From NCBI GenBank assembly GCA_002396505.1, contig DGYA01000018.1, forward strand, positions 1,412-25,402: a stretch of 23,991 nucleotides of DNA, written 5' to 3'. The notes beneath the pieces are model-generated. The model was not told the origin of the DNA and did not search any database. It was given only the letters and a program-made list of their open reading frames with translations. This document shows, in pieces, positions 21,538 through 23,991 of the stretch; position 1 is the first letter of the stretch, and each line of letters begins with the position of its first letter. Made by a program: the position numbers and the translations under genes. Source of the DNA: Cyanobacteria bacterium UBA5018. Lineage in GTDB: Bacteria; Cyanobacteriota; Cyanobacteriia; PCC-6307; Cyanobiaceae.

Positions 21538-23268
21538 ATGACTCGTCTGGCCCCGTTCGGCAGCCCCTTCTCGCGCCTGGCGGGGCCCCTCTCGCGCCTG
21601 GCGGGCCCCCTGTTGCTGGCACCGCTGCTGCTCACGGCGGCCCCCCGCAGCCCCCTGGCCCACGACGCCGGTTACTACGGCCTGCAGGCCCGCTGGATCC
21701 TGCAGAGCGGTCACTGGCTGGCGCCGCTGTGGTTTGGCGAGCCGGTCTACGACCGCAGCATCGGCGTCCAGTGGCTGATGGCCCTGAGCTTGAAACTATT
21801 CCCTTGGCCCTGGGCGGAGGCGCTGCCGGCGCTGTTGGCGGCCGTGGTCTCGCTGCTGCTCAGCGGCTGGCTGGCCAGGCGGCTGCTGCCCCAGCTGCCA
21901 GCGGCTGGCCCGCTCACAATGGCCCTGCTGGCGCTGACGCCCCTGTGGCTGAACTACGCCCACCTGGCCACCCAGGACATGCCCCTGCTGGCGGTGGAGC
22001 TGGCCGGCATCGCCGCCCTGGTGAACTGCGGTCCCGAGGGGGGCGGCCCTGAGCGGGGGGCAGCCGCTTCGTCGCCAGTCATGCCGCTGCTGGTGGGGCT
22101 GGCGCCGGGGCTGGCCTTTTTGATCAAGGGCTTCATGGTGGCCCTGCCAATGCTGGCCATCGCGCCCTATCTGCTGCTGGAGCGGCGGCAGCTGCTGCGC
22201 CGCAGCGGCTTCTGGCTGGGGCTGGCCCTGGGCTGGCTGCCGGTGGCCCTGTGGCTGGCCCTGAGCCTGCAGAGCTATGGCCTGGAGCTGGTGGGCGGCC
22301 TCTGGCAGAAATTGCTGTTTTTGTCGCGCGCTGACGTCTACGCCGCCGGGCCCTTCTATTACTTGTGGAACATTCCGGCCAATACCGCCCCCTGGATCCT
22401 GGCGGCGCTGCTGGGCTGGCCGATCGCCTGGCGGCTGCCCCTGGAGCGGGGCCAACGGCTGCTGTTGCTGCTCTACCCGCTGCTGCTGCTGCTGCTGCTC
22501 AGCCTGTTTCGCACCAAAACCCCCTACTACGGCCTGCAGCTCACCCCCTGGATCGCCATGGCCGCCAGCCTCGGTTTGCAGCGCTGCTGCCAGCTAGATC
22601 GGCCTTGGCGGCGGCCGCTCCAGCTAGCCCTTGGCGCCCTGGCCGCCGCCCTGTTGCTGGCGGCCACCCTGCTGATGACTGCCCTGGTGTGGCCGGCTGC
22701 GCCGTTGCAAAAGCAGCTGGCCGCCGCTGACGGGCTGCCGGCCCCAGCCCTGTTGGCCCTGGCGGCCGCTGGCCTGGGGGCCTGTTGGCTGGCCAGCTGC
22801 CTGATGCAAAAGCCCCGGCGGCGGCTCTGGGCCCTGCTGGCCGGGCCCTGGCTGGCCCTGGCGCTACTCACCCAGGCCGGTCTGTTCAGCGACCGCAGCC
22901 CCGCCCTGCGCCGGGCCCTGGCCCCGCCAGCTGTGCAAAACCTGCTGGCCGAGCGGCCGATCCAGGCGGCGGCGACGGCCCCCCTCAGTGGCGATGACCA
23001 CGCCCAGCTGATCCTGCTGGCCCTGGCCACTCCCACCACCCCCGATCAGCTGCTGTCTGCGGCGGCCGTGGCACCGGGCCAAAGGCTGTGGCTGCGCCGC
23101 TCCGAGCTGCCTGCTGGTAAGGATTGGCGGGTGTTGCTGGAGGCGCCGGCGCTGCGGGGCTGGGTGCTGGCCGAACGGGCTGAGCGGGCCGAACCGGCAG
23201 AACCGGCAGAACCGGCAGAAGGGGGAGAGCGGCGATCAAACTCCAACCCGTCAAACTCCAGCCCATGA
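21538..23268 (+). CDS. GT-C membrane glycosyltransferase (ArnT/PMT-like)
   Basis: This is a 576-residue polytopic protein of the GT39/GT83 type. The ATG at 21538 is used; a GTG three codons upstream is less likely. The first periplasmic loop after helix 1 carries the family's acidic residue in AHDAGYYGLQARWILQSGHW (about 42-61), followed by PLWFGEPVYDRSIGVQWLM. Ten or more Leu/Ala-rich helices follow, with LATQDMPLLAVELAG and SLFRTKTPYYGLQLTPW in the middle. Family members move a sugar from a lipid carrier to lipid A, proteins or polysaccharide on the outer face of the inner membrane. The C-terminus carries a short EPA repeat. The next gene, also GT-C, starts 20 nt downstream. Confidence 0.85.
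   Translation: MTRLAPFGSPFSRLAGPLSRLAGPLLLAPLLLTAAPRSPLAHDAGYYGLQARWILQSGHWLAPLWFGEPVYDRSIGVQWLMALSLKLFPWPWAEALPALLAAVVSLLLSGWLARRLLPQLPAAGPLTMALLALTPLWLNYAHLATQDMPLLAVELAGIAALVNCGPEGGGPERGAAASSPVMPLLVGLAPGLAFLIKGFMVALPMLAIAPYLLLERRQLLRRSGFWLGLALGWLPVALWLALSLQSYGLELVGGLWQKLLFLSRADVYAAGPFYYLWNIPANTAPWILAALLGWPIAWRLPLERGQRLLLLLYPLLLLLLLSLFRTKTPYYGLQLTPWIAMAASLGLQRCCQLDRPWRRPLQLALGALAAALLLAATLLMTALVWPAAPLQKQLAAADGLPAPALLALAAAGLGACWLASCLMQKPRRRLWALLAGPWLALALLTQAGLFSDRSPALRRALAPPAVQNLLAERPIQAAATAPLSGDDHAQLILLALATPTTPDQLLSAAAVAPGQRLWLRRSELPAGKDWRVLLEAPALRGWVLAERAERAEPAEPAEPAEGGERRSNSNPSNSSP
23195..23221 (+). repeat. GAACCGGCA nonanucleotide repeat
   Basis: Three near-perfect 9-bp units (GAACCGGCA) at the 3' end of the GT-C gene encode EPA-EPA-EPA in a charged, probably disordered tail. 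Preceding GAGCGGGCC units (ERA) look like diverged copies. Confidence 0.8.
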
Positions 23269-23288
23269 GCGGCCCCACCACCACTTAG

Positions 23289-23991
23289 ATGGCCCCCTCG
23301 GAGCACCCCACATCCAGCCGGCCCCGCCACCGCGATGGCTGGCTGCTGGCCGGCATCTGGCTCGGCAGCCTGGTGCTGGATCTGATCTGGCTGCAGGGCT
23401 ACCAACTGCCCCCCGCCTGGGACCAGGGGGACCACCTCAGTCGCGCCCTGAACATCTGGCAGGTGCTGCGCCAACCCCAGCCGCTGGCTGGCGACTGGTG
23501 GCATCAGCTCTGGGCCCAGGCCCCCAGCTACCGCGGCCCGCTCACCTACCTGGTGACGGCCCCCCTGTTCAGCCTGCTGGGGCCCAGCTACGCCAGCGCC
23601 ATCCTCAGCAACGGCCTGTTCAACGGCCTGCTGCTGGTGAGCGTTTACGGCCAGGGCCGGCTGTTGGCCAGCCGCCAGACCGGCCTGTGGGCCGCCTGGT
23701 TCTGCGCCGTGGCGCCGGCCCTGCTCAACCAGCGCAGCGACTATCTAATTGATTTCAGCCTCACCGCCGTGCTTACGGCCTGCTGGACCCTGCTCAGCTG
23801 GCGGCACCTGGGTCTGGCTGCAACGGGCCCCACACCGGGCCGCAGCTGGCGGCGACCCTGGCTGGCCAGCGGCTGCTGCGGCCTGGCCCTGGGGGCGCTG
23901 CTGCTCACCCGTCCCACCGGCCTGCTGCTGCTCTGGCTGCCCCTGGCGGCCCTGGCTCTGCGGGCGGCCCAGCAGCTGCTAGATCGGAAGG
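23289..23991 (+). CDS. GT-C glycosyltransferase, partial (cut by window end)
   Basis: The frame is open from ATG 23289 to the last base (about 234 codons), so the gene continues beyond the window. After a basic N-terminus (PRHRDGWLLA) the first helix GIWLGSLVLDLIWLQGY leads into the periplasmic loop AWDQGDHLSRALNIWQVLRQ, carrying the Asp typical of GT39-like catalytic sites. Then SYRGPLTYLVTAPLFSLLGP, SAILSNGLFNGLLLVSVYGQ and NQRSDYLIDFSLTAVLTACW follow, alternating helices and loops. It is the second of two consecutive GT-C genes (20-nt gap), suggesting a cell-surface glycan or glycoprotein locus. Confidence 0.82.
   Translation, partial: MAPSEHPTSSRPRHRDGWLLAGIWLGSLVLDLIWLQGYQLPPAWDQGDHLSRALNIWQVLRQPQPLAGDWWHQLWAQAPSYRGPLTYLVTAPLFSLLGPSYASAILSNGLFNGLLLVSVYGQGRLLASRQTGLWAAWFCAVAPALLNQRSDYLIDFSLTAVLTACWTLLSWRHLGLAATGPTPGRSWRRPWLASGCCGLALGALLLTRPTGLLLLWLPLAALALRAAQQLLDRK

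Noticed and set aside
1..23991. CRISPR array, tRNA or rRNA genes
   Set aside because: No regularly spaced repeats with unique spacers were seen, and no cloverleaf or rRNA-like segment was recognised by eye. A dedicated scan (tRNAscan-SE, CRISPR finder) would settle it.

Overview
The window looks like chromosome of a GC-rich picocyanobacterium of the Cyanobium / freshwater Synechococcus type. This is inferred from gene content: ndhO (an NDH-1 subunit known only from oxygenic phototrophs), zeta-carotene desaturase, an SLH-plus-OprB cyanobacterial outer-membrane porin, a cyanobacterial lipid-A-disaccharide-synthase-like protein (TIGR03492) and hemD. Most genes start and stop within a few bases of each other, and GTG/TTG starts are common.

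Left part (1-5900). An 87-bp dispersed repeat copy and a two-helix mini-protein come first. A two-gene carbohydrate operon follows on the minus strand: a GT4 glycosyltransferase overlapping a GDE-type amylo-alpha-1,6-glucosidase. Next is an AT-richer stretch with a small stress-type cluster: CsbD protein, DUF1328 membrane peptide, secreted CsbD-like protein, a clear terminator, and a convergent DUF421 membrane protein.

Middle (5900-8330). This is the accessory region and the most interesting part. On the minus strand it reads: a C-terminal fragment of an integron-type tyrosine recombinase (catalytic Tyr lost), a hairpin-rich spacer, a TIGR02574/ParE-like toxin-antitoxin pair, an attC-like imperfect inverted repeat, a HigBA-type toxin-antitoxin pair, and a second, degraded attC-like site. 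In both cassettes the last stop codon lies inside the R'' core of the following attC-like site, as in true integron cassettes. I read this as the remnant of a small cell-borne integron carrying two toxin-antitoxin cassettes. A decayed spacer and the second copy of the dispersed repeat follow.

Right part (8330-23991) is dense housekeeping DNA. GT2-TPR protein and hemD (+) face an operon (-) of zds, an SRPBCC protein and a PilP-like lipoprotein. An IscA/SufA-type protein, a TPR protein, the TIGR03492 protein and a small membrane protein (+) converge on an Na+/H+ antiporter plus TIGR01777 epimerase operon (-). ndhO (+) is followed by a J-domain protein (-), the porin with its terminator (-), and two consecutive GT-C membrane glycosyltransferases (+), the last cut by the window end. 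No rRNA, tRNA or CRISPR array was seen.
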